DNA of 64,000 nt from Symsagittifera roscoffensis (GCF_963678635.1 NC_087062.1:5694193-5758192), one strand, 5' to 3'. Counted from the stretch's first letter, positions 22,261 through 36,028 are shown. The notes: generated from the letters alone by a model not told the origin. Numbers and translations: made by a program.

Positions 22261-22412
22261 CACTTTGTTTTGTTTTGTTATATAATAATTGTTTTGTGTT
22301 TTATTGAATTGTTTTGTCTGTATTGTAATGTAATATTTTGAGTGTTTGGTTTTGTATTGCATTGTTATGTATTGTTTTTAATTGTATTTACTTTTTTTGT
22401 TCTGTATTGGGA
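22261..22412 (-). repeat. Strand-flipped (TTGTA)n patch A
   Basis: The sequence switches from A/C-rich TACAA units to the complementary T/G-rich TTGTA/TTTTG units within a few bases. The two orientations face each other across 22240-22261 and form a diffuse inverted repeat. Confidence 0.85.
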
Positions 22413-22560
22413 TGTTTTCTCTGCTTTGCGCGACTCAATTTATGAGCGTGATTATGGAGTTTTGGTAGCCGATTGCCTCGGAAGGGTAGCTTGGTAGCAT
22501 GCCTTTGAGTAGTCAATTGTTTTTAAAAAGGTTGCACAAACTTTTTTGCCATTGGTTGGT
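22413..22560 (+). other. Unique non-satellite insert, copy A
   Basis: About 147 bp of balanced composition lie inside the array. The plus strand reads as about 24 protein-like codons (22418-22494) ending in TAG. A near-identical copy lies at 24383-24529. It may be a captured fragment of a coding mobile element. Too short to identify. Confidence 0.5.
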
Positions 22561-24230
22561 ACAATATGATACAATAAAATACAAAAAAAACACGCAATAC
22601 AATACCCTACAGTGTAAATCAAAACAATAGAACAAAAACAAAAGTAAACATTTTAATACAGAACAAAAAAACACAACAAAACAATACAAAACAGTACAAA
22701 ACAATATAATACAATACAAAACAATAAAAAAAACTGAATACAATACCCTACAGTATAATTCAAAACAATAGAACAAAAACAAAAGCAAACACTATATAAA
22801 GCAATACAAAACAACAGAAAAAAAACAGTACAGTTCATAGTGTAACCAAAAAAACAAGGCAAAACAATCCAGTACTTTCAGTACAAAAAAAACAAATACA
22901 AAACAAAACAAAAAAAGAGCATACAAAAAAGTAATCAATACAAAACAAATCAATACAAAACAACACAACAAAACTCAAAAAAAAAAAGACAAAACAAAAT
23001 ATTTCAACACAAAACAGATCACTACAACAAAATACCTACCAAACATTACGACACAATTCAAAAAAATACAATACAAAACAAAACAATACAAAACAATACA
23101 ATACAAAACAAAACAATACAAAACAATACAATACAATACATTAAAATACAAAACAAAACAATACAATACAATACAAAACAATACAATTCAATACAATACA
23201 ATACAATACAATATTATACAATACAAAACAAAACAATACAATACAAAACAAAAAAACAAGGCAATACAAAACAAAATAATACAAAACAAAACATTGCAAA
23301 ACATTTCAATAAAGTACAATACAAAACAAAATCATACAAAACAATACAATGCAATGCAATTCAATACAAAACATTATAAAAAACCTTTACATTAGAAGGA
23401 AAGATAATACAATACAAAACCATACAGTATAATAGACAACAACCTAAAACGATACAATAAAACACACACTAATTCAAAAAAAAACAATACAAAACAATAC
23501 AACACATTACGGTACTAAACAAAACATTGCAGTACAAAATTTTTCAAAACAAAACAAAAAACTAAAAGACAGTACAAAACAATACAAAACAATACATAAA
23601 AAATAATACAAACCAATAAAATGCAGAAGTTTACAAAAACAGTAACAAAACAATTCAATACATTACAATACAAAACAACACATTATAATGCAAAACAAAA
23701 CATTACAACACAAAACAAAACAAAAAAACCAATACAATGCAGAACAATAAAATACAGTAGCAAAACAATTCAATATATTGCAATACAATACATTACAATA
23801 TAATGCAAAACATTACATTACAAAACAAAAAAAAATACAATACAATACAAAACAGTACAAAACAATACAAAACAAAAAAATACACTACAATACAAAACAA
23901 AACAATACAATAAAATACAATACAATACCATACAATACAATACAATACAATACAATACAAAACAATACAAAACAATACAATACAATACAATACAATACAA
24001 TACAATACAATACAATACAATACAATACAATACAATACAATAGATTGCAATACAATACAATCTAATACAATACAAAACAAAAAATGAAATAAAAAATCAT
24101 TACAAAAAACACAAAGAATTAGAAGGAAAAAAACTACAGTACAAAACTATACAGTATAAAAAATACAATTTAAAAAAAAACCTATTAATAAACAATGAAA
24201 CATTAAAAAAAACTTTTAATACAATACAAC

Positions 24231-24382
24231 ACTTTGTTTTGTTTTGTTATATATTAATTGTTTTGTGTTTTATTGAATTGTTTTGTCTGTATTGTAATGT
24301 AATATTTTGTGTGTTTGGTTTTGTATTGCATTGTTATGTATTGTTTTTAATTGTATTTACTTTTTTTGTTCTGTATTGGGAT
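24231..24382 (-). repeat. Strand-flipped (TTGTA)n patch B
   Basis: This is the second copy of the flipped patch, carried by the ~1.97-kb higher-order repeat, with a handful of differences from copy A. Confidence 0.85.
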
Positions 24383-24529
24383 GTTTTCTCTGCTTTGCGC
24401 GACTCAATTTATAAGCGTGATTATGGAGTTTTGGTAGCCGATTGCCTCGGAAGGGTAGCTTGGTAGCATGCCTCTGAGTAGTCAATTGTTTTTAAAAAGG
24501 ATGCACAAACTTTTTTGCCATTGGTTGGT
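24383..24529 (+). other. Unique non-satellite insert, copy B
   Basis: This duplicate of the insert at 22413-22560 has only a few substitutions (for example TTTATGAG versus TTTATAAG and CCTTTGAG versus CCTCTGAG). It shows that the duplication involved the whole ~1.97-kb unit rather than just the pentamers. Confidence 0.6.
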
Positions 24530-26579
24530 ACAATATGATACAATAAAATACAAAAAAAACACGCAATACAATACCCTACAGTATAAATCAAAACAATAGA
24601 TCAAAAACAAAAGAAAACATTGTAATACAGAACAAAAAAAACACAACAAAACAATACAAAACAGTACAATACAATATAATACAATACAATACAATAAAAA
24701 ACACAGAATACAATACCCTACATTATAATTCAAAACAATAGAACAAAAACAAAAGCAAACACTATATAAAGCAATACAAAACAACAGAAAAAAAACAGTA
24801 CAGTTCATAGTGTAACCAGAAAAAACAAGGCAAAACAATCCAGTACTTTCAGTACAAAAAAACCAAATACAAAACAAAACAAAAAAAGAGCATACAAAAA
24901 AGTAATCAATACAAAACAAATCAATACAAAACAACACAACAAAACTCAAAAAAAAAAGACAAAACAAAATATTTCAACACAAAACAGATCACTACAACAA
25001 AATACCTACCAAACATTACGACACAATTCAAAAAAATACAATACAAAACAAAACAAAACAAAACAATACAATACAAAACAAAACAATACAAAACAATACA
25101 ATACAATACATTAAAATACAAAACAAAACAATACAATACAATACAAAACAATACAATTCAATACAATACAATACAATACAATACTATACAATACAAAACA
25201 ATACAATACAATACAAAACAAAAAAACAAGGCAATACAAAACAAAATAATACAAAACAAAACATTGCAAAACATTTCAATAAAGTACAATACAAAACAAA
25301 ATCATACAAAACAATACAATGCAATGCAATTCAATACAAAACATTATAAAAAAACTTTACATTAGAAGGAAAGATAATACAATACAAAACCATACAGCAT
25401 AATAGACAACAACCTAAAACGATACAATAAAACACACACTAATTCAAAAAAAAACAATACAAAACAATACAACACATTACGGTACTAAACAAAACATTGC
25501 AGTACAAAATTTTTCAATACAAAACAATAAAAACGACACAATACAAAACAAAACAAATCAAAAGCCAACAAAACACAGAAAAGACTTCAGTACATTTTAA
25601 CACAAAAAGATACAATACAATATACTACATTACAATACAAAAGAAAACAATAGAATAAAATACAAAACAATGCAATGCAAAACTATACAATACAAAACAA
25701 TACAGCACAAAAAAAATACAGTACAATACAAAACAAAATAAGACAAAACAATACAAAACGATAGTATTTGATCCACAAAAAAAAAACACTATACAATGCA
25801 AAACACTACAATAAAATACAATACCATACAAAAAAAACAATCAAAACAAAACAAATCAATACAAAACAACACAACAAAACAAAAAAGAAAACACAAAACA
25901 AAACAATAGATTTCAATAAAATTTAGATCAAAACAATATAAAACAAAACAAAACATCACAATACAGTACAAAACGAAACAATACAAAACAATAGAAAACA
26001 ATGCAATACAAAAAAATACAATACAATACAATACAATACAATACAATACAATACAATACAATACAAAACAATACAATACAATACAATACAATACAACACA
26101 ATAAAATACAATACAATACAATACAATACAATACAATACAATACAATACAATACAATACAATACAATTCACTACAATACAATACAATACAATACAAAACA
26201 ATACAATACAATAGATACAATACAAAACAAAACAACACAATAAAATAAAAAACAATACAATACATTACAATTCAATACAAAACAAAACAAAACAATACAT
26301 TACAAAACAATACGAAAAAGTACAATACAAAACAATACGATACAAAACGATACAAAACAAGGCAATACAATACAATACAATACAATACAATACAATACAA
26401 TACAATACAAAACAATACAATACAATACAATACAATACAATACAAAACAATACAATACAATACAATACAATACAATACAATACAATACAATACAAAACAA
26501 TACAATACAATACAATACAAAACAATACAATACAATACAATACAATACAAAACAATACAATACAATACAATACAATACA

Positions 26580-29500
26580 ATACAATACAGCTTAATAGAA
26601 AGCAACCGAAAACAATACAATAAATCAAATACTAATACAAAAAAAACAATACAACACAATACGATACAAAACAAAACATTGCAATACAATATGTTTCTAT
26701 ACAATACAATAAAAACGACACAATACAATACAAAACAAAACAAAACAACAGCAAACAAAACACAGAAAACATTTCAATACATTTTAACACAAAGATACAA
26801 TACAATTTACTAGATTACAATACAAGAAAAAACAATAAAACAAAATACAAAACAATGCAATACAAAACTATACAGTACAATACAATACAGCACAAAATAT
26901 ACAGTACAATACAAAACATAACAAAACAACAAAAAACACTGCAAAACATTACAAAACAATACAATGAAATACAATACAAAACAATACAAAACAAAACAAT
27001 ACAATATAATACAATACAATACAATACAATACAAAAAAGTACAATACAAAACAATACCATACAAAACAATACAATGCAATGCAATTCAATACAAAACATT
27101 ATAAAAAAAACATTTTTATTAGAAGGAAAGAAAATACAATACAAAACCATACAGCATAATAGACAACAACCTAAATTAATACAATAAAACACACAATAAT
27201 TCAAAAAAAACAATACAAAACAATACAACACAATACGATACAAAACAAAACAATGCAATACAATATTTTTCAATACAATACAATAAAAACGACACAATAC
27301 AAAACAAAACAAATCAAAAGCCAACAAAACACAGAAAAGACTTCAGTACATTTTAACACAAAAAGATACAATACAATATACTACATTACAATACAAAAGA
27401 AAACAATAGAATAAAATACAAAACAATGCAATGCAAAACTATACAATACAAAACAATACAGCACAAAAAAATACAGTAAAATACAAAACATAACAAAACA
27501 AAATTAGACAAAAAAATACAATATGATGCTACACAAAAAAAAACACTATACAATACGAAACACTACAATAAAATACAATACGATACAAAAACAACAATCA
27601 AAACAAAACAAATCAATACAAAACAACACAACAAAACAAAAAAGAAAACACAAGACAAAACAATAGATTTCAATAAATTTTAGATCAAAACAATAAAAAA
27701 CACTACAAACATTACATTACAATAAAAACAGTCTCTTTCAATATAAAACAAAACAACACATCACAATACAGTAAAAAACAATAAAATACAATACAATACA
27801 ATACAATACAATACAGCTTAATAGAAAGCAACCGAAAACAATACAATAAATCAAATACTAATACAAAAAAAAACAATACAACACAATACGATACAAAACA
27901 AAACATTGCAATACAATATGTTTCTATACAATACAATAAAAACGACACAATACAATACAAAACAAAACAAAACAACAGCAAACAAAACACAGAAAACATT
28001 TCAATACATTTTAACACAAAGATACAATACAATTTACTAGATTACAATACAAGAAAAAACAATAAAACAAAATACAAAACAATGCAATACAAAACTATAC
28101 AGTACAATACAATACAGCACAAAATATACAGTACAATACAAAACATAACAAAACAACAAAAAACACTGCAAAACATTACAAAACAATACAATGAAATACA
28201 ATACAAAACAATACAAAACAAAACAATACAATATAATACAATACAATACAATACAATACAAAAAAGTACAATACAAAACAATACCATACAAAACAATACA
28301 ATGCAATGCAATTCAATACAAAACATTATAAAAAAAACATTTTTATTAGAAGGAAAGAAAATACAATACAAAACCATACAGCATAATAGACAACAACCTA
28401 AATTAATACAATAAAACACACAATAATTCAAAAAAAACAATACAAAACAATACAACACAATACGATACAAAACAAAACAATGCAATACAATATTTTTCAA
28501 TACAAAACAATAAAAACGACACAATACAAAACAAAACAAATCAAAAGCCAACAAAACACAGAAAAGACTTCAGTACATTTTAACACAAAAAGATACAATA
28601 CAATATACTACATTACAATACAAAAGAAAACAATAGAATAAAATACAAAACAATGCAATGCAAAACTATACAATACAAAACAATACAGCACAAAAAAATA
28701 CAGTAAAATACAAAACATAACAAAACAAAATTAGACAAAAAAATACAATATGATGCTACACAAAAAAAACACTATACAATACGAAACACTACAATAAAAT
28801 ACAATACGATACAAAAACAACAATCAAAACAAAACAAATCAATACAAAACAACACAACAAAACAAAAAAGAAAACACAAGACAAAACAATAGATTTCAAT
28901 AAATTTTAGATCAAAACAATAAAAAACACAACAAACATTACATTACAATAAAAACAGTCTCTTTCAATATAAAACAAAACAACACATCACAATACAGTAA
29001 AAAACAAAACAATACAATACAAAACAAAACAAAACAACAGCAAACAAAACACAGAAAACATTTCAATACATTTTAACACAAAGATACAATACAATTTACT
29101 AGATTACAATACAAGAAAAAACAATAAAACAAAATACAAAACAATGCAATACAAAACTATACAGTACAATACAATACAGCACAAAATATACAGTACAATA
29201 CAAAACATAACAAAACAACAAAAAACACTGCAAAACATTACAAAACAATACAATGAAATACAATACAAAACAATACAAAACAAAACAATACAATACGATA
29301 CAAAACAAAACAATGCAATACAATATTTTTCAATACAATACAATAAAAACGACACAATACAAAACAAAACAAATCAAAAGCCAACAAAACACAGAAAAGA
29401 CTTCAGTACATTTTAACACAAAAAGATACAATACAATTTACTACATTACAATACGAAAAAAAACAATTGATTAAAATACAAAACAATGCAATGCAAAACT

Positions 29501-29830
29501 ATACAATACAATACAATACAGCACAAAAAAATACAGTAAAATACAAAACATAACAAAACAAAATTAGACAAAAAAATACAATATGATGCTACACAAAAAA
29601 AAACACTATACAATACGAAACACTACAATAAAATACAATACGATACAAAAACAACAATCAAAACAAAACAAATCAATACAAAACAACACAACAAAACAAA
29701 AAAGAAAACACAAGACAAAACAATAGATTTCAATAAATTTTAGATCAAAACAATAAAAAACACTACAAACATTACATTACAATAAAAACAGTCTCTTTCA
29801 ATATAAAACAAAACAACACATCACAATACA
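26580..29830. repeat. 1,227-bp higher-order repeat, about 2.6 copies
   Basis: The landmark AGAAGGAAAG occurs at 27121 and 28348, exactly 1,227 bp apart. The block beginning CAGCTTAATAGAAAGCAACC occurs at about 26588 and 27814. A third, internally deleted copy resumes near 29005 and runs to about 29830. Copies one and two look almost identical over more than 1.2 kb, indicating recent unequal exchange or amplification. Confidence 0.85.
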
Positions 29831-32692
29831 GTAAAAAACAAAACAATACAAAACAATAGAATACAATGCAATACAAAAAAAAAATACAATACAATACAAT
29901 ACAATACAATACAATACAAAACAGTACAATACAATACAATACAATACAATACAATACAATACAATACAATACAATACAATACAATACAATACAATTCAAT
30001 ACAATACAATACAATACAATACAATACAATACAATACAATACAATACAATTCAATACAATATAATACAATACAATACAATACGATACAATACAATACAAT
30101 ACAATACAATACAATACAATACAATACAATACAATACAATACAATACAATACAATACAATACAATACAATACAAAACAATACAATACAAAAAAATACATC
30201 ACAATGCAATACAAAACAATACATTACAAAACAATACAAAAAAGTACAATACAAAACAATACGATACAAAACGATACAATACAAGGCAAAACAATACAAT
30301 ACAATACAATACAATACAATTCAATACAATACAATACAATACAATACAATACAATACAATACAATACAATACAATACAATACAATACAATACAATACAAT
30401 ACAATACAATACAATACAGCTTAATAGAAAGCAACCGAAAACAATACAATAAAACAAATATTAATACAAAAAAAAACAATACAACACAATACGATACAAA
30501 ACAAAACATTGCAATACAATATGTTTCTACACAATACAATAAAAACGACACAAAACAAAACCAAAACGACAGCAAACAAAACACAAAAAACATTTCAATA
30601 CATTTAAACACAAAGATACAATACAATTTACTAGATTACAATACAAAAAAAAACAATTAAATAAAATACAGAACCATGCAATACAAAACTATACAATACA
30701 ATACAATACAAAACAATACAGCACAAAAAATACAGAATAATACAAAACATAACAAATTAACAGAAAACACTGCTAAACATTACAAAACAATACAATGAAA
30801 TTCCATACAAAACAATACAATACAAAACAAAACAATACAAAACAATACAATACAATACAATACAATACAATACAAAACAATACAATACAATACAAAACAA
30901 TACAATACAATCCAATACAATACAATACAAAACAATACAAAACAATACAATACAATCCAATACAATACAATACAATACAATACAGCTTAATAGAAAGCAA
31001 CCGAAAACAATACAATAAAACAAATACTAATACAAAAAAAACAATACAACACAATACGATACAAAACAAAACATTGCAATACAATATGTTCTACACACTA
31101 CAATAAAAACGACACAAAACAAAATTAAAACGACAGCAAACAAAACACAGAAAACATTTCAATACAATGTAACACAAAGATACAATACAATTTACTAGAT
31201 TACAATACAAAAAAAAACAATAAAATAAAATACAGAACAAGGCAATACAAAACTATACAATACAATACAATACAATACAGCACAAAAATTACAGAACAAT
31301 ACAAAACATAACAAATTAACAAAAAACACTGCTAAACATTACAAAACAATACAATGAAATTCTATACAAAACAATACAATACAAAACAAAACAATACAAA
31401 ACAATACAATACAATACAATACAATACAATACAAAACAATACAATACAATACAAAACACTACAATACAACCCAATACAATACAATACAACAAAATACGAT
31501 ACAAAACAAACCATTGCAATACAATATGTTTCTACACAATACAATAAAAACGACACAGAACAAAACCAAAACGACAGCAAACAAAACACAGAAAACATTT
31601 CAATACATTTTAACACAAAGATACAAGACAATTTACTAGATTACAATACAAAAAAAAACAATAAAATAAAATACAGAACAATGCAATACAAAACTATACA
31701 ATACAATACAATACAATACAGCACAAAAAATACAGAACAATGCAAAACATAACAAATTAACAAAAAACACTGCTAAACATTACAAAACAATACAATGAAA
31801 TTCAATACAAAACAATACATTACAAAATAAAACAATACAAAACAATACAATATAATACAATACAATACAAAACAATACAATACAATACAATACAAAACAA
31901 AACATTACAGTGCAATGCAAAACAAAATCATACGAAACGATACGATACAATGCAATGCAATACAAAACAAAACATTCTAAAAAAAAATTACATTAGATGG
32001 AAAGCAAATACAATACCAAACCATACAGCATAATAGAAAACAATCCAAAACCAAAACAATAAAACACATACTAATACAAAAAAAACAATACAACACAATA
32101 CGATACAAAAAAATACATTGCAATACAGTGTGATACGATACGATTCAATAAAAACGATACAATACAAAACAAAACACAACGACACCAAACAAAACACAAA
32201 AAACACTTCAAAACATTTTAACACAAAAAGATACAATACGATTTACTACATTACAGTACCAAAAAAGCAATTAAAAAAATACAAAACAATGCAACACAAA
32301 ACTATACAATACAAAACTACACAATACAATACAATACGATGCTACGCAATATTTACTATACAATATGAAACATTATCATAAAATACAATACCATACAAAA
32401 AAAATAATCATGATAAAACAGTTCAATAAAAAACAACACAATAAAACACAAGGAATACACAAGAAAACAAAATATTACAAAACAAAACAATAAACACAAT
32501 ACAATACGATACAAAACAATACAATACAATGTAAAAAATCCAAAACCTTATAAAAAATACCACACATTAGGAGGAAAAAAATACAAAACAAAACTATACA
32601 GTATTATATAACGCAATACAAAACAACCTAATAAATTAAATACCAATAGAAAATAGAGCCTTAAAATACAATATAAAAAAACACAATACATT

Positions 32693-32995
32693 GTTTTTTT
32701 AATGTTTTGTTTTGTTTTGTTTTGTTTGGCTTTCTATTATATTGTTTTGTGCTTTATTGTATTGTTTTGTTTTGTCTTGTTTTCCATTGTCTTGTAATGT
32801 TTTGTATGTTTTATTTTGTATTGTATTGCTTCGGTTTGTATTGTGTTTATTGTTTTGTAATGCAATGTTATGTACTGTTTAATATTATATTGATTTTTAA
32901 TGTTTTGTATGTGATGTTTTCTCTGCATTTTTTTGTATTGGATTATATTGTAATGTATTGTGTCGTTTTGTATTGTATTGTTTTGTATTTGAGGA
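32693..32995 (-). repeat. Strand-flipped (TTGTA)n patch at right end of array 1
   Basis: The last ~300 bp of the array are in the opposite orientation (TTTTGTTTTG, TATTGTATTG), as in the patches at 22261 and 24231 and at the right end of array 2. Confidence 0.85.
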
Positions 32996-34004
32996 TGTTT
33001 TCGAATTGAGTACAAAAATTATTTGATCGTTTTAATGTCTCAAAAAACAGGATTAAATGTAACGCCAGCCACAATGAACCAGGGTCATGCTTTGAACAAC
33101 AGTTGGAAGAAAGGGAATGAGCCCCAAGTGCAATTGAATCAAAGTTTTTGATTATTGAAGAGTCAAAATACAGTAATAACGAAGTAGAGGTATTAGCGAT
33201 GGGGCCTAGGAAATTAGACGATAAGCAAATTAGACGGATACTGTAAAAACGAAATTTATTTTTTATAGATCTGGCATTTTAGACGAAAAAGCTATAAAAA
33301 GGAAAGGGCCAACAAAATTTTTTCTTAAGAGTCAAGTTTCACAATTACAAAAAGAACATAAAATGTCAAAAGCTATCAAAACAATTAGTTTAAATGAACA
33401 TAAAATGTCAAATCTGAATATTACAGGAGAGTTTTGAATTGAATTTTGTCATTTTGAGTTTTGAATTGAATTGAACCAATTTTTTCGTCACACTGATTTC
33501 GAAGCCCCGGAATCATCAATGAACGACAATTTGTTTGTTGTCAAGTCAATGCAAGAATTTAACTTCGCTTGTAATCAAAAAGAAAACTTATAAAAACGAT
33601 CAGTTTAATCCGGATGACCGGATGATAAGAGCTGTGTTTTGGTTTTAAGGAGTTTGCAGCCCATGGGGCAATTTCGCATGTGTTAAAACTCTAGACAAAC
33701 CAGAAGAGAACGTGCTAACGGATGAGAATACATTACCAGACTTAATCAAGTTTCAGTTGTGAAACCCGGAAGTTCAAAACAACCGCTACTCAAGTTTTGA
33801 AGCTTTTCAAGTTTCGAAATAAGCTTTTCAAGTTTCGAAAAAAAAACCTTATCTTCAGTTAAAAAGAACACAAAAACTAAAACGAAGAAAGACTAGAATA
33901 TCAAGTTATCAAAAGGGGCAAAAAAATCAAAGCAGATGAGCAGGCCAGAGCAATTCCAGAATATCAAAAGAGATAGAGAAAAAAATGGTTTCGCCTTAAG
34001 CAAC
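32996..34004. pseudogene. Left flank: remains of an old element interrupted by the giant retroelement
   Basis: About 1 kb of non-satellite sequence with short protein-like stretches on the plus strand (for example around 33640-33790) but many stops. It joins across the young insertion to 52884-53935, which carries clear integrase remnants. I infer that both sides belonged to one decayed retroelement. No motif on this side alone identifies it. Confidence 0.35.
34001..34004. other. Target-site duplication CAAC (left)
   Basis: CAAC directly precedes the left LTR and recurs directly after the right LTR (52880-52883). A 4-bp duplication is usual for many Ty3/gypsy integrases. Confidence 0.85.
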
Positions 34005-34204
34005 TGAGTTATGACAGGGGTGTATAACTCATAGAGTAATTTCGGATAGGGTACACCGTCTGCTCGTCACGCTATCTTATTTTCGGCCGGATAGATTCGT
34101 GCAACTTCTTAGTCTAATACCGATCCTAATCTTACTCTTATACTATCTAGTCTCAGGTTGTTTAACTAGTCTCTGCTAGGCTCAATAGATCTAGGGTATA
34201 CTGG

Positions 34205-34210
34205 TTTATT
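34205..34210 (-). promoter_or_regulatory. Polyadenylation signal AATAAA in LTR
   Basis: The coding strand reads GCAATAAACC in the middle of the LTR, the usual location of the R/U5 poly(A) signal. It is duplicated at 52670-52675 in the 5' LTR. Confidence 0.6.
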
Positions 34211-34271
34211 GCGGCTGCTGAAGTGCTCGGGAGAGTCCAACTAATTTCTAAGTTAAATTCAAATCTCTCTG

Positions 34272-34299
34272 GTGCTGAAATTACAAGTAACTTCAGCAC
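34272..34299. promoter_or_regulatory. LTR hairpin/palindrome
   Basis: GTGCTGAA and TTCAGCAC form a perfect 8-bp stem, and TTAC/GTAA extends it inwards across one mismatch, leaving a 2-nt loop. The same palindrome is at 52737-52764. It could be a transcription-factor site in DNA or a hairpin in the RNA. Confidence 0.6.
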
Positions 34300-34414
34300 T
34301 TACAAATAAGTGGGTTGTTAGTTAGATGGATCATGATTGGTTAATATTAAATACTTTACATTGGTAAAACATTTAATTTATCCAATCATAAAATATAGTT
34401 TAGATCAGGTTCCA

Positions 34415-34430
34415 CCCATCCGGGTTTTAC
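34415..34430 (-). promoter_or_regulatory. Polypurine tract candidate
   Basis: Directly upstream of the 3' LTR on the coding strand the sequence reads AAAACCCGGATGGG and then the LTR's TGGAACC. The purine run GGATGGG is short and the CCC upstream is not purine, so this is a modest PPT. Confidence 0.45.
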
Positions 34431-36028
34431 AGAGTTTTTTAGAACAGTTCTTCTGTAATTCAAGGATGGATGATGGACGTTGGTATTTGGCGAACATCAT
34501 TTTTCTTTTGTTTCCTTTTTGTTAAGGAAGTTCCAGGGATCTGGAATTGAGGACACAAGACGTTGTGTTCTTCTTGTGACAACGACTGAGTCTCTGCAAC
34601 AGCATCAATTCTGGTTTCAGAATGGTTGGCTATGTCAGGTTTTTCTGTTCTTCGGAGAGAACTTCTTTTGTGTTTGATCTAGCTCGGGAATGGCGTGGAG
34701 ATTGTGCGTGGAGGGGATGCCTGGTTACTCGGATCTGTACGTATACTTGAACATCGAGGTGGTCATTGGTCTAGTTCAATGAAGTCCTTTTCTGCGAAGT
34801 CAAGTCGTACTCTAAATCCTTTGAGTTGTGATTGTGAGCGGCATATCGATTGTAGTTGGTCATTCTCTCTCGAGTGTAGTGAGGTCGTCTTGTCTTTTGA
34901 TGTTCGTCCTTGGTGTTGTATTCTGATCTATATATTGCATCATGTGATTTTACATTTTATAAAACTTTTATTAGTTTAGTATTTTTTAATAATGATTTTT
35001 GTTAGTTGTTTTCACAAAAGCTTTTTGTTTTAGTTCGGTTATTTTGAAGAGTTACTCACCCTTGAGTAGCTCTTATTAAAAATAAAGGTGTGGTCACAAA
35101 GCGTGGATGTAGCGCGGTGGGTTAGGCCGGCTATAGAGCATGCTCAGGACGTCCTTTCCTGGTGGGTTAGGCCAGGTGTGGGAGTATGATTTCATGCGGT
35201 TTTTGTGAGGGGTCCTGTTATGTGACAACGTTTTATGTTGGGTTTGTTGTGGTTTTACTTATGTTTTGTTGGTTATGTACTTTTTCCAAAAAGCAAATTG
35301 TTTGTGGTATGGGTTTGTCTTTCGACTTTTTTGTGTTTTATTATTTCTTTCTAAGACTTTGTAATAGTCTTCAAAAGAATAAATTATCCAGTTTTAAACT
35401 GGGTTAATCCGGTTTGGGTACCGTTGGTTTCCTTTTCTTAGTCATGCTGTTATTCTATGATTTGTGGTATTTAGTAAGCTGCGTTGGTTAGTTTTGTTTA
35501 GTATATGATTCCTTTCCAACCGGGTTAAAGGAAAGTTTGAAACATGTTATTATATGTTAGAGTTGTTGAGTGTGAAAACTTGAAACTGAAATTCATTATT
35601 TTAAACAATTCTTCGTGGGCGAGCTGTGCGAGTGTGGATAGAATTTCTGTGCGAATGAATGAAAATATCAAAAGGTTAGTACTGCAATTGCATTTTATTA
35701 ATTTACTGCATAGAATTTGGAAATTTACTGCTAGTTATGGGGGAATTTTAAGATACAAATTTTCATCATATGTAGATTTACTGCTTTTGGGGGAAAATTT
35801 TATAAATTAATTTACTGCATTTGTATTATATTTATTTAATTGTTGGTGCAAAAGTTAAAAGGGTCTTAAACAGTTTTGAAGAAGTTTGCTATTTTTTATT
35901 TTTCTTTTGTGAATTTTTCAGATGATCGAAGATGAAGGCTAAAAATCTAAAGAAAACATGATTAAAGAATGGTGAGTTTTTCAATATTTCAATTAGTTAG
36001 TAATATTCATTTAATTCATACTTACCTG
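34431..36028 (-). other. 3' untranslated region of the retroelement
   Basis: About 1.6 kb between the last ORF and the 3' LTR has no coding-strand ORF. A GGTGGGTTAGGCC block occurs twice (near 35118 and 35162). The opposite-strand frames here are short and uncharacterised. A long non-coding 3' region is unusual for retroviruses and could hold export or packaging signals. Confidence 0.5.

Larger units (their letters stand above)
21540..25510. repeat. ~1.97-kb higher-order repeat, two copies
   Basis: The block 21540-23530 recurs at 23560-25510 with the same order of landmarks. CCTATTAATAAAC lies at 22212 and 24181, the flipped TTTGTTTTG patch at 22261 and 24231, the unique insert at 22413 and 24383, and CCAGTACTTTCAGTAC at 22869 and 24840. 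Offsets are 1969-1971 bp, rising to ~2005 at the left end because of an indel. Similarity looks above 95 percent by eye. Confidence 0.85.
20618..32995. repeat. (TACAA)n pentanucleotide satellite array 1
   Basis: Over 12 kb are dominated by the 5-bp unit TACAA (ATACA/ACAAT in other registers), interleaved with the variant TACAAAACAA and with short conserved non-pentamer blocks. Pure runs reach well over 100 bp (for example 29890-30180 and 30296-30415). The unit contains no stop in any frame on either strand, so it yields long open frames (repeating YNTIQ on plus, YCIVL on minus) that should not be called genes. The array carries two families of higher-order repeat, three strand-flipped T/G-rich patches, and two copies of a unique ~147-bp insert. 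Confidence 0.95.
34005..34414 (-). repeat. 3' LTR (410 bp)
   Basis: It begins TGAGTTATGACAGG on the plus strand and ends GGTTCCA, and equals 52470-52879 base for base as far as I can read. On the coding strand it contains AATAAA (34210-34205), two CCAAT-type boxes in inverted orientation (ATGATTGG and CCAATCAT) and a near-perfect palindrome at 34272-34299. Confidence 0.95.

Noticed and set aside
20659-31752. Dozens of 60-264-codon ORFs on both strands of array 1 (YNTIQ- and YCIVL-type repeats)
   Set aside because: They are a direct consequence of a stop-free 5-bp satellite unit. Composition is only that of the repeat and both strands are open together.
20618-32995. CRISPR-like array
   Set aside because: The repeat unit is 5 bp with no spacers of regular size, in a eukaryotic context.
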